Source: Streptomyces coeruleorubidus (GTDB lineage Bacteria > Actinomycetota > Actinomycetes > Streptomycetales > Streptomycetaceae). Taken from it: DNA of 64,000 nt. A model generated the notes under the pieces. It was given only the letters and a program-made list of their open reading frames with translations. It was not told where the DNA came from and did not search any database. Location of the stretch: assembly GCF_008705135.1 (NCBI RefSeq), contig NZ_CP023694.1:3038001-3102000 (forward strand), read 5' to 3'. Below are positions 8,471-16,410 of the stretch, in pieces (position 1 is the stretch's first letter; the number at the start of each line of letters is the position of its first letter). The translations under genes were made by a program, and so were the position numbers.

Positions 8471-9577
8471 GTGCGAAGACGGCGTTTCATCGGTGGATTA
8501 GGCGGACTGGTCGGGGCCGGGCTCGGGCTCGCCTCGATGCGGGGCGGGGCGGCCTGGGCGGCTCCCGGTCTCCTGGGTGAGGCCCGCGAGTGGCAGGCCG
8601 TCGCCGCCCCGGAGGCCGGCCCGGCCGCGCAGTTGCTCGACGTGGCGGCCGCGGGTCCGGACCTCGCCTGGGCCGTGGGCGAGGAGGGCCGCAGCGGCAG
8701 CGCCCGGGGAACGGCGCTGGCGCTCGTGTGGGACGGCACGGCCTGGCAGCGCACCGACCCCGGCCTCAGCGGCTATCTGGGCTCCGTCGCCGCCGCGTTA
8801 GACGGCCGCGCCTGGGCCGTCGGCACCGACACGTCCGGCACCGCCCGGCTGCTCGCCGGGGACGGACCGACGTGGCGGGAGGTCGACTTCCCCGGTCGCG
8901 GGGCGCCCGGCACGTCCCTCGCCGCCGTCACGACCGGCCCCCGGGGCCACGTCTGGGTCTCCGGCCGGAACAGCGACGGCTCGGTGCTGCTGCACGGCCA
9001 CCGGGGCAAGTGGACCTGGCTGGAGGCACCCCCGGCCACGACGACCATCCCGCCGTACGGCATCCACCGCGCGCCCTGCGGCGACGTCTGGGTCTACGGC
9101 AGCGAGCTCGTCGCCCGCTGGGACGGAGCGGCCTGGACCATGCTGCCGGCGCCCGGCGGGATCCGTGCCGGCTTCACCGGTCTGCTCCCGGTCACCCGCG
9201 ACGACATCTGGATGACCGGCTACGACTACGGCATCGGCGGCCCGCCCGGCAAACCCCCCGCCGTCCGGCTGCTGCACGGGGACGGCACCGGCTGGGAGTA
9301 CCTCAAGGCACCGTTCGGCGTCGGAGTGCTGACCGGCATCGTGGGCGACGCGCAGGGGCGTCCCGACCGTATCTCCGGGTGGGACTTCTGGGACCAGACC
9401 CGGGCCCACTACCTGCGCTGGGACGGCACGGCGTGGGTGAGCGAGCGGGGGCCGGTGGCCACGACCCCCGTCGTCATCAACGCCCTTGCGACGGTGCCGG
9501 GCTCGGACGGCTACTGGGCGGTCGGCACCACCTCGCCCCCGCCGTCCCCGACAGGCCAGCCGCGCATCGAACGCTGA
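8471..9577 (+). CDS. Tat-exported WDGTAW-repeat (propeller-like) protein with two TTA codons
   Basis: 368 residues from GTG 8471 with AGGGAGGGG just upstream. The start MRRRRFIGGLGGLVGAGLGL is a Tat-like signal peptide. The body has repeats of the type ALVWDGTAWQRTD, LVARWDGAAWTMLP, LLHGDGTGWEYLK and YLRWDGTAWVSERG, each followed by short WVxG or WAVG strands, which suggests a seven-bladed-type beta-propeller. No catalytic motif is recognised; it may bind glycans. Codon 10 (8498-8500) and codon 110 (8798-8800) are TTA, so translation should depend on the developmental tRNA BldA. The gene ends 16 bp before the convergent GH51 gene. Confidence 0.75.
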   Translation: MRRRRFIGGLGGLVGAGLGLASMRGGAAWAAPGLLGEAREWQAVAAPEAGPAAQLLDVAAAGPDLAWAVGEEGRSGSARGTALALVWDGTAWQRTDPGLSGYLGSVAAALDGRAWAVGTDTSGTARLLAGDGPTWREVDFPGRGAPGTSLAAVTTGPRGHVWVSGRNSDGSVLLHGHRGKWTWLEAPPATTTIPPYGIHRAPCGDVWVYGSELVARWDGAAWTMLPAPGGIRAGFTGLLPVTRDDIWMTGYDYGIGGPPGKPPAVRLLHGDGTGWEYLKAPFGVGVLTGIVGDAQGRPDRISGWDFWDQTRAHYLRWDGTAWVSERGPVATTPVVINALATVPGSDGYWAVGTTSPPPSPTGQPRIER

Positions 9578-9593
9578 CGCGTCGCACCGGCTG

Positions 9594-11108
9594 TCACGCC
9601 AGCCGGATCACGTTCCAGGACAGCGGCTCCAGGACGGCGCTCAGCATGCCGTCCTGGAGGGCCGTGCCGTCGACCGCGTGCGGGGCCACCCGCTCGGGGT
9701 CGTCGAGGGTGTTGCGGGCGTCCGGGTCGGCGTCGGCGAGGGCGCTGTGCTCGACCACCGACGACAGGTCGAGCCCGTTCAGCGCGACCTCCAGCGGCAG
9801 CGACTCGGTGCGGCTGCGGTTCACCGCGAAGACCGTGACCGTGCCGTCCTCGGCGCGTACGGCGGTGGCGTGCAGCAGGTCCGTCTCGCCGAACTTCTTC
9901 GTCTCGTACCTCGGCGAGTCCACGCGGACGTCGAGGACCTGGCCGCGGCCGTACCGGGCGGCCTGGGCGAAGGGGAAGAACGTCGTCTGCCGCCAGGCCG
10001 GGCCACCCGGCTCTGTCATGATCGGCGCGATGACGTTGACGAGCTGGGCGAGGCAGGCGACCGTGACGCGGTCGGCGTGCCGGAGCAGGGCGATGAGGAG
10101 CGAGCCGAAGACGACGGCGTCGGTGACGCTGTAGTTGTCCTCCAGGAGGCGCGGGGCCTCGGGCCAGTCGTCCTGCTCGAAGGTCTTCGCGCGGGCCTCC
10201 CACTCGGGCAGGTACCAGACGTTCCACTCGTCGAAGGAGAGGTTGATCCGCTTCTTCGACTTGAGCTTCGCGCCCACGTGGTCGGCGGTCGCGACGACGT
10301 TGTCGATGAAGGACTCCATGTCGACGGCGGAGGCCAGGAAGGAGTCGATGTCGCCGTTCTCGGGCCAGTAGTAGGCGTGCAGGGAGATGTAGTCGACGAG
10401 GTCGTACGTCTCCTCCAGGACGGTCGCCTCCCACTCGGCGAACGTCGGCATGGACTGGCTGGAGGAACCGCAGGCGACGAGTTCGACGCCGGGGTCCATC
10501 TGGCGCATGGCCCGGGCCGTCTCGGCGGCGACCCGGCCGTACTCCTCGGCGGTCTTGTGGCCGGTCTGCCAGGGGCCGTCCATCTCGTTGCCGAGGCACC
10601 ACAGCCTGATGCCGAAGGGGTCCTTGTCGCCGTGGGCGGCGCGGAGGTCGGACAGGGCGGTGCCCTCGGCGTGGTTGGCGTACTCCTGGAGTTCGAGGGC
10701 TTCGGCGACGCCTCGGGTGCCGAGGTTGATGGCCATCATGGGTTCGGCCTGGGGGCCGATCTTGCGGAGGAAGTCGATGTACTCGGAGAGGCCGAAACGG
10801 TTCGACTCCGTCGAGTGCCAGGCGAGGTCGAGGCGGCGGGGGCGGTTCTCTGCGGGGCCGACGGAGTCTTCCCACTTGTAGCCGGAGACGAAGTTGCCGC
10901 CGGGGTAGCGGATGGTTGTTACGCCGAGTTCGCGGACCAGGTCGAGGACGTCTGTGCGGAGGCCGTTGGCGTCGGCTGCGGGGTGGTCGGGTTCGAAGAT
11001 GCCGGTGTAGACGCAGCGGCCGAGGTGTTCCACGAAGCTGCCGAAGAGGCGGGGGTTGACCTCGCCGACTACGAAGGCTGGGTCGAGGGTGAAGCGGGCG
11101 GTGTGCAT
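9594..11108 (-). CDS. GH51 alpha-L-arabinofuranosidase (intracellular)
   Basis: 504 residues, the usual length for the family, with no signal peptide. It starts MHTARFTLDPAFVVGEVNPR and carries GSFVEHLGRCVYTGIFEP and RYPGGNFVSGYKWEDSVGP, all hallmarks of GH51. Glu175 in LWCLGNEMDGPW is the acid/base and Glu294 in SFDEWNVWY is the nucleophile. It removes arabinofuranosyl units from imported arabino-oligosaccharides in the cytoplasm. It lies downstream of the ABC importer genes on the same strand, separated by 91 bp that contain a dispersed repeat, so it is probably the last gene of the arabinan-use cluster. Confidence 0.93.
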   Translation of the reverse strand: MHTARFTLDPAFVVGEVNPRLFGSFVEHLGRCVYTGIFEPDHPAADANGLRTDVLDLVRELGVTTIRYPGGNFVSGYKWEDSVGPAENRPRRLDLAWHSTESNRFGLSEYIDFLRKIGPQAEPMMAINLGTRGVAEALELQEYANHAEGTALSDLRAAHGDKDPFGIRLWCLGNEMDGPWQTGHKTAEEYGRVAAETARAMRQMDPGVELVACGSSSQSMPTFAEWEATVLEETYDLVDYISLHAYYWPENGDIDSFLASAVDMESFIDNVVATADHVGAKLKSKKRINLSFDEWNVWYLPEWEARAKTFEQDDWPEAPRLLEDNYSVTDAVVFGSLLIALLRHADRVTVACLAQLVNVIAPIMTEPGGPAWRQTTFFPFAQAARYGRGQVLDVRVDSPRYETKKFGETDLLHATAVRAEDGTVTVFAVNRSRTESLPLEVALNGLDLSSVVEHSALADADPDARNTLDDPERVAPHAVDGTALQDGMLSAVLEPLSWNVIRLA

Positions 11109-11166
11109 GTTCGCCTTTCGGGGTGGGTGGTTCTGTTCAGTGGCGGCTGCGGGTCGTGGGGGTCGT

Positions 11167-11188
11167 TCGCGCAGTTCCCCGCGCCCCT
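11167..11188. repeat. 22-nt dispersed intergenic element, copy 1
   Basis: This 22-nt sequence, whose reverse complement starts AGGGGCGCGGGG and ends ACTGCGCGA, matches 63022-63043 perfectly in the opposite orientation. It lies in the gap between the GH51 and permease genes. Such elements are common between genes in Streptomyces genomes; the function is unknown. Confidence 0.8.
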
Positions 11189-11199
11189 GGGTTCGTCTA

Positions 11200-12054
11200 C
11201 TACTGGCCTGCCAGGCCCGTGTGCGCGACGCCAGCCACTATCTGGCGTTGGAAGAACACAAAGACGATGATCAGGGGCAGGCCCGCCATCAGGCCGCCGG
11301 CCATGAGCTGGGCCCATTGGATGCCGTAGGAGTTCATGACGGTCGCGATGCCGTTCGGCATGGTCATCAGGTCGGGGTTGTTGGTCACCATGTACGGCCA
11401 GAGGAAGTTGTTCCACGAGGCGATGAACGTGAAGATGCCGACCGCGGCGAGGGAGGGGCGGGAGAGCGGGAGGACGATGGTGAAGAAGACGCGCCAGCGG
11501 CCCGCGCCGTCGATGAAGGCGGCCTCCTCCAGTTCGCGCGGGATGCCCTGGAAGAACTTGTAGAGGATGTAGACCATCGCGGCGGGTGCGCACTGCGGCA
11601 GGATCATGCCCCAGTAGGTGTCGACCATGCCCATCTGCTGGACGGTGGTGAACAGCGGCACGCCGAGGACGGCGGGCGAGATCATCAGGCCGGCCATGAC
11701 CAGGCCCATCAGGGGCTTCTTGCCGCGGAACTCGGTGCGGGCGAAGCCGTATCCGGCCAGTGCGCTCACCAGCAGCACCACAGACGTCACGCAGACCGAG
11801 ACGACCACGGAGTTGACGAACCAGTTGGTGATGTTGCCGGTCTCGAAGAGGGCCTTCCAGGCCTGGCCCGTCCAGTCCTCCGGGAGCCAGTGCGGCGGAA
11901 CTTCGACGGCCTCGGTCTCCGACTTGAGGGACGTGAACAGGCCCCATGCGAACGGGGCGAGGAAGACGACCGAGACGGCCGCACCGAGCAGCGTCAGCAC
12001 GATCTGGCTGGGGGTCCACGCCTTGCGGGGCTTCACCGGTACGGCGGTGGTCAT
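11200..12054 (-). CDS. Sugar ABC transporter permease, MalG type
   Basis: 284 residues with six predicted membrane helices (first IVLTLLGAAVSVVFLAPFAW). It contains the CUT1 permease EAA loop, PRELEEAAFIDGAGRWRVFF, which contacts the ATPase, and the closing PLIIVFVFFQRQIVAGV typical of MalG-like subunits. The start ATG (12052-12054) overlaps the upstream permease stop as ATGA, so the two are translationally coupled. No ATPase gene is present; many Streptomyces CUT1 importers share the housekeeping ATPase MsiK encoded elsewhere. Substrate is inferred to be arabinose-containing oligosaccharide from the neighbouring GH51 and GH43 genes. Confidence 0.92.
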   Translation of the reverse strand: MTTAVPVKPRKAWTPSQIVLTLLGAAVSVVFLAPFAWGLFTSLKSETEAVEVPPHWLPEDWTGQAWKALFETGNITNWFVNSVVVSVCVTSVVLLVSALAGYGFARTEFRGKKPLMGLVMAGLMISPAVLGVPLFTTVQQMGMVDTYWGMILPQCAPAAMVYILYKFFQGIPRELEEAAFIDGAGRWRVFFTIVLPLSRPSLAAVGIFTFIASWNNFLWPYMVTNNPDLMTMPNGIATVMNSYGIQWAQLMAGGLMAGLPLIIVFVFFQRQIVAGVAHTGLAGQ

Positions 12055-12989
12055 CGGGCGGTCTCCTCACGGGTGCGCAGCAGCCACATCCGGGCGAGGG
12101 CGACGGCCGCGATGATCACGAAGAAGATGACGGAGATGGCGGAGGCGTAGCCCACGCGGTAGCTGGTGAAGCCCTCTTCGAGGGTGTACTGCACGAAGGT
12201 GCGGGTCGATCCCTCGGGCCCGGGGAGGAAGTCCATCATCACGACGGCCTGGTCGAAGACCTGGAGCGAGGCGAGGATCTGCAGGGCGACGACGAGGCCG
12301 GTGATGTTGCGCAGCATCGGCAGGGTGATGTGGACCATGCGGTGCCAGGCGTTCGCGCCGTCGAGCTTGGCGGCCTCGTAGAGGTGGCCCGGGATGCCCT
12401 GGAGCGCGGCCAGGTAGAGCAGGAAGCTGAAGCCGACCGTCCACCACAGGGTCTGGATGACGATGGCGAGCATCGCGTACGACTTGTCGATCAGCCACGG
12501 CGTCTCGATGCCGAAGACGTGGTTGATCATTCCTGTGCCGGGGTTGAAGAGCCACTGCCACAGGTTGGCGGCGACGGTCGACGGCAGCAGGAACGGGGCG
12601 AAGAAGCACAGCCGCCACAGCCACTTGCCGCGCTCGATGTGGTGGGCGAGCATCGCGAGGAGGAAGGCGAGGACCGTGATGCAGGGGACGACCAGGAGCG
12701 TGAAGTACGCGCTGTGGCCGAGGGAGTCCCACACCAGCGGGTCGTCGAGGGCCTCGCGGTAGTTGTCGAGGCCGACGAAGCTCGCGCCCTCGCCCGAGAT
12801 GTTGGCGTCCGTGAAGCTGAGGTAGACGCCGCGCAGCAGCGGCCAGATCACGAAGAGCGTGAACAGGACGAGGAACGGGGCCACGAACCAGCCGCCGTGC
12901 TGGAAGCCCTGACGCCTGCGGAGGGTGGCGCTGTCGGCGACGGTCCTGGCACGGGCGGGTGCGGCGATGGTCTGGGCGCTGGTCGCCAT
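12051..12989 (-). CDS. Sugar ABC transporter permease, MalF type
   Basis: 312 residues from ATG 12987-12989; the adjacent GTG (12990-12992) fits the AGGAGG slightly better and is an alternative start. Six membrane helices are visible, starting FVAPFLVLFTLFVIWPLLRG, with the EAA loop IPGHLYEAAKLDGANAWHRM. The extended cytoplasmic N terminus is typical of MalF-like CUT1 permeases. The start overlaps the stop of the binding-protein gene by one base (TGATG), and its own stop overlaps the next start, so the three importer genes form a coupled operon. Confidence 0.92.
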   Translation of the reverse strand: MATSAQTIAAPARARTVADSATLRRRQGFQHGGWFVAPFLVLFTLFVIWPLLRGVYLSFTDANISGEGASFVGLDNYREALDDPLVWDSLGHSAYFTLLVVPCITVLAFLLAMLAHHIERGKWLWRLCFFAPFLLPSTVAANLWQWLFNPGTGMINHVFGIETPWLIDKSYAMLAIVIQTLWWTVGFSFLLYLAALQGIPGHLYEAAKLDGANAWHRMVHITLPMLRNITGLVVALQILASLQVFDQAVVMMDFLPGPEGSTRTFVQYTLEEGFTSYRVGYASAISVIFFVIIAAVALARMWLLRTREETAR

Positions 12990-14347
12990 CACGCGGCCGC
13001 ACCTCCTTCCGCGGCTGTGTGGCCGTCCATGGGGTTCTTCATGGCGAGCAGTTGGGTGAGCGCGCCCTGCATCCGGCGGGCGGCGGTCTCCGGTTTGGCG
13101 GAGCCCATCGTCGAGGCGGCGACGATCGGGCCGACGCGCTGGGCGAGGATGCCGGTGGAGCCCGCGAACCACACCTTCGGCTCGGTGGCCTGGTGGTCCA
13201 TGGCCGACACGTACTCGCTCTGCGGGTTCAGCTCCTTGTACGCGGCGGTGGAGAGGGTCGGCGTGTAGGCGGGGATGTGGCCGCCGGCGGCCCACTGCTG
13301 AGCGTGCCGGACGACGTAGGCGGCGAGTCGGTGCGCGGCCTCGTTGGTGGCGCCGCCGCGGTCGGACTGGTGCGGCAGGACGAAGGCGTGCGACTCGGCG
13401 TGGGTGGCCGGCTTGCCGAAGACGGGCGGCAGCGGGGTGGCGCCGTAGTCGAGCTTCGCTCCGGAGTAGACCGGCACCGACCAGTTGCCCTCCCAGACGA
13501 AGGGGGAGCCGTTGAGGAACTGCTCGGCGCCCGCGGCGCCCCCGAAGCCCGGGTCGGCGTATCCGTCCGTGAGGTGCCGGCGCAGGAACTGAAGGACCTG
13601 GGTGGCCTTGTCGGTGTCGAAGGTGACCTCGGTGCCGGCGGCGTTGAACCAGGTGCCGCCGAGCTGGGTGTAGAAGGCGACGAAGAACCACCACTGGAAG
13701 TTCTGGTCGTTGTGCCACAGACCGATGGTCTGGAGCCCCTTCTTCGTGGCCTTCTTCGCCTCCTTCAGCACGCCGAACCATTCGTCGGCGGAGGTGACGG
13801 GCACGATGCGGCCGTCGTCGCCGAGCAGGCCCGCCTTCTTCAGCACGTCCTTGCGGTAGAAGCAGAGCTGGACGTGGATGTCGAGCGGGAGGGCGTAGAG
13901 CTTGCCGTCGATGACGGCGCGCTTCCACAGCGCGGGGTTGAAGTCGGCTTCGCGTACGCCGTACTCGGCGAGCAGGTCCACGTCCCAGGGGTCGAGGAAG
14001 CGGCCGGGTGAGAAGCCGGTGACCCGGCCCAGGTGCATGACGCCGAGGTCGGGGGCGCGGTTGCCCGCGGCGGCCATGGCGAGCTTGGTGTAGAAGGGGC
14101 TGCCCCACTGGAGGGTGGAGTCCTTCACCGCGATGTCCGGGTTGGCCTTACGGAAGGCGTCCAGCATCGCGATCATGTTGGACCCGTCGCCGCCGCTGAA
14201 GAGGTTCCAGTAGCGCACGCGGGTGTCGGCGTCGGCGGCGAGTGCGTCGGCGCCCGTGCCGAGCGCGGCGAAGCCGAAGCTGCTCGCGACGAAGAGTCCT
14301 CCGAGCCCGCCGAGAAGCTGCCTGCGATTCAGGTCAGGTCGTCCCAT
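12989..14347 (-). CDS. Sugar ABC transporter substrate-binding protein with Tat signal
   Basis: 452 residues. The start MGRPDLNRRQLLGGLGGLFV holds a twin-arginine motif (Arg8-Arg9). There is no lipobox cysteine, so the protein may be Tat-released or kept by its uncleaved anchor; lipoproteins are more usual for this role. The mature part shows the solute-binding type 1 fold: RYWNLFSGGDGSNMIAMLDA, FYTKLAMAAAGNRAPDLGVM, GKLYALPLDIHVQLCFYR and ALWKRAVIDGK. It captures oligosaccharides for the two permeases encoded directly downstream. It is first in its operon, preceded by the TTCGAA-box promoter. Confidence 0.9.
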   Translation of the reverse strand: MGRPDLNRRQLLGGLGGLFVASSFGFAALGTGADALAADADTRVRYWNLFSGGDGSNMIAMLDAFRKANPDIAVKDSTLQWGSPFYTKLAMAAAGNRAPDLGVMHLGRVTGFSPGRFLDPWDVDLLAEYGVREADFNPALWKRAVIDGKLYALPLDIHVQLCFYRKDVLKKAGLLGDDGRIVPVTSADEWFGVLKEAKKATKKGLQTIGLWHNDQNFQWWFFVAFYTQLGGTWFNAAGTEVTFDTDKATQVLQFLRRHLTDGYADPGFGGAAGAEQFLNGSPFVWEGNWSVPVYSGAKLDYGATPLPPVFGKPATHAESHAFVLPHQSDRGGATNEAAHRLAAYVVRHAQQWAAGGHIPAYTPTLSTAAYKELNPQSEYVSAMDHQATEPKVWFAGSTGILAQRVGPIVAASTMGSAKPETAARRMQGALTQLLAMKNPMDGHTAAEGGAAA

Positions 14348-14365
14348 GCCCTGCCCTTGCTGTCG

Positions 14366-14433
14366 TGTTCGATATATCGGAAGGTGCTCGTGACTTCGAA
14401 CGGGACCGTAAGTTCGAAGCGCTTGCGCGTCAA
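14366..14433 (-). promoter_or_regulatory. Promoter and operator boxes of the sugar ABC operon
   Basis: Minus-strand -35 TTGACG (14428-14433), 17-bp spacer, -10 TACGGT (14405-14410), identical to the GH43 promoter at 517-545. TTCGAA boxes at 14395-14400 and 14413-14418 flank the -10, 18 bp apart. Nearer the gene, TTCGATATATCGGAA (around 14369-14382) is a further near-palindrome. The arrangement suggests repression by a shared sugar-responsive regulator. Confidence 0.65.
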
Positions 14434-14584
14434 TGGCCGGTCCGGAACTTCGGGCACGACTTTCGGGCAGGAACGGTCGTTCTCCGCTGAACTACCGGCT
14501 TCGGATCGCCTGACGCGAAAGCTTTCGGGCGCGTAGTCTCGGACCCGCGGCCAAGCCGTCGGCCGGCGGTGAGAAGGGGGAGCG

Positions 14585-15193
14585 ATGGGCATCGCGGGCG
14601 CTGGAGCAGCCCGGGTCACCGCCGCGCTCAGGCGGTCGCGGCGCGGGTCCGCCATGCGCGGCCTGGCCGCCGGGCTCGCCGCCGCGGTGCGGGCGCGGGA
14701 GCAGGTCCCCGCCGACGTACGGTCGTTGTGCCGGGCGCTGTGCGAGGAGATGAGCGCGCGGCGGGGCGGGCGTCCCGTCGAGCTGCGCTTCGAGCGGTTC
14801 CCCGACGAGATCGAAGTGACCGGACTGTGGGTGGAGTTCCAGGACTTCGACCTGGTCATCGTCGAGGAGCGGGCCGAGGCCGTGCAGCAACTGGTCATCC
14901 TCGGGCATGAGTTGTGGCATCTGCACGCGGGGCATGGGCATCACCATGCCGCCGGTACGGCGGCGGCCCGGGCCCTGGACCGCGAGCCCGGCTGGAAGTC
15001 CGTGGCGCTGACGGTGGCGGCCCGGGACGGCTCGCGCGAGCGGGACGAGGCCGAGGCCGACGAGTTCGGGCACCGGCTGGCGGCCGCGTTCCGCGCCTTC
15101 GCGGACGGCACTGTCCCCGATGAGCCGTATCCCGCCCTCGATCCGGTGCGGCGGTCGATGGGTTACCGCGGACGTGGAGGCGGCGCGCGATGA
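14585..15193 (+). CDS. ImmA/IrrE-like HExxH metallopeptidase domain protein
   Basis: 202 residues from ATG 14585 with AAGGGGGAG upstream. The segment LVILGHELWHLHAGHGHHHA contains a zinc HExxH motif in the arrangement used by ImmA/IrrE peptidases, preceded by DFDLVIVEERAEAVQQL. In Streptomyces this family is often annotated as a toxin component and precedes a membrane protein and an FAD-linked enzyme, exactly as here. It probably acts in the cytoplasm, cleaving a regulator. The usual partner HTH repressor is not present in the window. The stop overlaps the next start as ATGA. Confidence 0.75.
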   Translation: MGIAGAGAARVTAALRRSRRGSAMRGLAAGLAAAVRAREQVPADVRSLCRALCEEMSARRGGRPVELRFERFPDEIEVTGLWVEFQDFDLVIVEERAEAVQQLVILGHELWHLHAGHGHHHAAGTAAARALDREPGWKSVALTVAARDGSRERDEAEADEFGHRLAAAFRAFADGTVPDEPYPALDPVRRSMGYRGRGGGAR

Positions 15194-16410
15194 CCCACGC
15201 ACGGGACGTCCTCGACGCCTTCTCCGTCTCCTTCTGGCTGCCGATCGGGGCGCTGACCATCGCCCTGGTGATGAAGCTGCCCAGCCTGGTGAGGATGTGG
15301 CGGGACCCGATGCTGCGGGCCGTCGGCGGGCTGCTGCTGTTCGCCTGTGCCGTGTTCGTCTTCGCGTCCCCGTCGGTCATCGGCTGGACCAACCGCGTCA
15401 CCGGCGTGCCGAACATCGCGGCACCGCTGGTCTACTCGCTGCTCACCGCGCTGTGCGCGTCCTGGCTGCTGCTGATCGTCGCCTGGCGCAACGGCCTGTC
15501 CGACCGCTCGGGCTCGACGCGCCGCGCCGCCCGGTGGGTCGTCTTCGCCTACGCGGGTGTGGTCGTCACCCTGTGGGTGCTGTTCTGGCTCGCGGACGTC
15601 CCCGTGGAACGCCGCCGGGACCTGGACACGTACTACGCCAACACGCCCTTCATGCGCGAGGAGATCCTGCTCTACCTGCTCGCGCACACCGTGGCCTGCT
15701 CGGTCACGGCCCGGCTGATCTGGAACTGGGTCCGCACCGACGGCCTCGACGCCTGGCTGCGCTGGGGCCTCAGGTTCCTGGGCGTCGGCTACGCGACGAA
15801 CCTGCTCTTCGACGTCGCCAAACTCACCGCCGTCATCGCCCGGATGACGGGCCACGACCTGGACTGGCTGAGCACCTACGTCGCACCCTCGGCCGCCTGC
15901 CTGTCGGCCACGATGGTCGCGATCGGCTTCATCATCCCGCACGGCGGCCAGTACCTGCACGAGCGCTGGCGCATCCGGCTCGCCCACTGGCAGCTGCGCC
16001 CCCTCTACCTGCTGATGCGCACCGTGAACGGCGGCGGCGCCCCCTTCACCCCGCGCGCCACCGGCGAACTGCGCCTGATCCGCCGCGAGACGTACATCCG
16101 CGACGTGCTCCTCCAGCTCTCCCGGCACCTCGACGAGGAGCTGCGGGAGCGCTCCTACGACGCCGCCCTGGGCCTCGGCTTCGAGCCCGGCCGCGCGAAG
16201 GCCCTGGCCGCCGCCGTCACGATCCTGGACGCCGTCGCCGCGCGGGAGCGTGCCCCGCAGACCGACAGCGCCGCCGCCCCGTCCGGCCCCGACACCGCCT
16301 ACCTGCTCCAGGAGATCCAGGCCGTGTCCCTGGCCCTGCGTCACCGCGACCACATCGAGGCGGTACGCTCACGCGCGGCCGCCCCCGGGAGAGAGAACGC
16401 CCGCGCATGA
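15190..16410 (+). CDS. Multi-spanning membrane protein, MAB_1171c/DUF6545 type
   Basis: 406 residues. The N-terminal half has about seven hydrophobic helices (for example FWLPIGALTIALVMKLPSL, LLLFACAVFVFASPSVIGWT, WVVFAYAGVVVTLWVLFWL). The C-terminal half is soluble and begins WQLRPLYLLMRTV, with ELRLIRRETYIRDVLLQLSR as in the actinobacterial MAB_1171c-like family. The function is unknown; these proteins occur next to ImmA-type peptidases and are thought to be membrane sensors. It is coupled by ATGA overlaps on both sides to the peptidase and the FAD enzyme. Confidence 0.7.
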   Translation: MTHARDVLDAFSVSFWLPIGALTIALVMKLPSLVRMWRDPMLRAVGGLLLFACAVFVFASPSVIGWTNRVTGVPNIAAPLVYSLLTALCASWLLLIVAWRNGLSDRSGSTRRAARWVVFAYAGVVVTLWVLFWLADVPVERRRDLDTYYANTPFMREEILLYLLAHTVACSVTARLIWNWVRTDGLDAWLRWGLRFLGVGYATNLLFDVAKLTAVIARMTGHDLDWLSTYVAPSAACLSATMVAIGFIIPHGGQYLHERWRIRLAHWQLRPLYLLMRTVNGGGAPFTPRATGELRLIRRETYIRDVLLQLSRHLDEELRERSYDAALGLGFEPGRAKALAAAVTILDAVAARERAPQTDSAAAPSGPDTAYLLQEIQAVSLALRHRDHIEAVRSRAAAPGRENARA

